Assembly (NCBI GenBank): GCA_026390595.1
Contig: JAPLFQ010000003.1
Span: 1-64,000, forward strand
DNA length: 64,000 nucleotides
From: Ignavibacteriales bacterium
GTDB lineage: Bacteria; Bacteroidota; Ignavibacteria; UBA10030
Direction: 5' to 3'
The notes beneath the pieces were generated by a model. It saw only the letters and a program-made list of their open reading frames with translations, ran no database searches and had not been told where the DNA came from. Both the position numbers and the translations under genes were made by a program. Positions 63,752 to 64,000 of the stretch are shown in pieces (within the stretch, counting starts at the first letter, position 1; every line of letters begins with the position of its first letter).

Positions 63752-64000
63752 CTATTTCGTCGAGAAACGGTAGACCGTTGTCGATGTATAGGGCTGCCCG
63801 GGGTTCACGACCGTCGAAGGGAACTGAGGCTTGTTCGGAGAATCCGGGAAATGCTCTGTCTCGAGACAGAAGGCGCACTGACGATCGTACTTCTTCCCCT
63901 CTTTTCCAACGGGCATAGCGCGGACGAAATTCGGTGTGTAGAACTGCAGACCGGGCTCGGTGGTCAGAACTTCCATCACCCGTCCCGACGTTTTCTCATA
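63752..64000 (-). CDS. Aldose 1-epimerase (mutarotase), C-terminal part only
   Basis: The frame is open to the right edge of the window, so only the last 82 residues are visible. They read SGRVMEVLTTEPGLQFYT, then KKYDRQCAFCLETEHFPDSPN and FPSTVVNPGQPY. This is the characteristic C-terminus of GalM-type aldose 1-epimerases, including the catalytic Glu in L-E-T-x-H. It interconverts the alpha and beta forms of a released sugar, feeding the downstream kinase. A gene further right would supply the rest. Confidence 0.88.
   Translation of the reverse strand, partial: YEKTSGRVMEVLTTEPGLQFYTPNFVRAMPVGKEGKKYDRQCAFCLETEHFPDSPNKPQFPSTVVNPGQPYTSTTVYRFSTK

Noticed and set aside
1-64000. CRISPR arrays, rRNA or tRNA genes, phage genes
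   Set aside because: No regularly spaced direct repeats, rRNA blocks, complete tRNA folds or phage structural proteins were seen.

Overview
The window reads as a chromosomal segment of a bacterium from the Fibrobacterota-Chlorobiota-Bacteroidota group, most likely Ignavibacteria or a relative. At least five large exported proteins end in a PNPFNP-type type IX secretion (T9SS) sorting domain, there is a PorV/PorQ-family barrel, there are two TonB-dependent receptors with carboxypeptidase-regulatory-like N-termini, and no SusD homologue is visible. Every gene except one insertion sequence at the left edge lies on the minus strand, so transcription runs from 64000 towards 1900.

Layout, upstream to downstream. 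(1) 64000-60678: the C-terminal end of an aldose 1-epimerase and a GH63-like (alpha/alpha)6 glycosidase. (2) 60590-55412: a promoter with a palindromic -10 region, a broken TonB-receptor fragment, an intact TonB receptor, a T9SS beta-helix protein and a strong terminator. (3) 55002-50248: two tandemly duplicated heparinase II/III-type lyase genes with a constant 2324-bp offset, then a terminator. (4) 50160-39679: a second promoter with the same architecture, a TonB receptor, a 1078-aa exported protein, a PorV-like barrel and a 1002-aa repeat protein with a CBM9-like domain. (5) 39678-39194: a scar with a fragment of a beta-helix gene and a probable transposase remnant. (6) 39135-21311: GH92, GH38, a GH99/GH71-like enzyme with InlB-type repeats, a 1509-aa double beta-helix protein, an exported bicupin, a sulfatase and another beta-helix protein. 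(7) 21185-11982: a sodium:solute symporter, a GntR/LacI-type regulator, a metallophosphoesterase, a parvulin-type prolyl isomerase, a FucP-like sugar permease and a ROK kinase. (8) 11853-1922: a GH99-like enzyme, three GH92 mannosidases and a Tat-exported sulfatase. (9) 10-1356: an IS4-family element on the plus strand.

The content (four GH92, one GH38, two GH99-like, one GH63-like, two sulfatases, two heparinase-type lyases, three beta-helix proteins, two TonB receptors, two inner-membrane transporters, a sugar kinase and a mutarotase) fits a large polysaccharide utilisation locus for an alpha-mannose-rich glycan. The sulfatases and uronate-type lyases hint that the glycan is sulfated and contains uronic acid, as in algal sulfated glucuronomannans or decorated glycoprotein glycans; this is inference. 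The proposed flow is: T9SS surface proteins bind and cut the polymer, TonB receptors import oligomers, periplasmic GH92/GH38/GH99/sulfatases trim them, the FucP-like and SSS permeases import the sugars, and the ROK kinase phosphorylates them.

Most distinctive are the SusD-less uptake module (TonB receptor, 1078-aa protein, PorV-like barrel, 1002-aa repeat protein), the shared promoter/operator upstream of both receptor units, the repeat module in the 1002-aa protein, and several decay or duplication scars showing that the locus is being remodelled.
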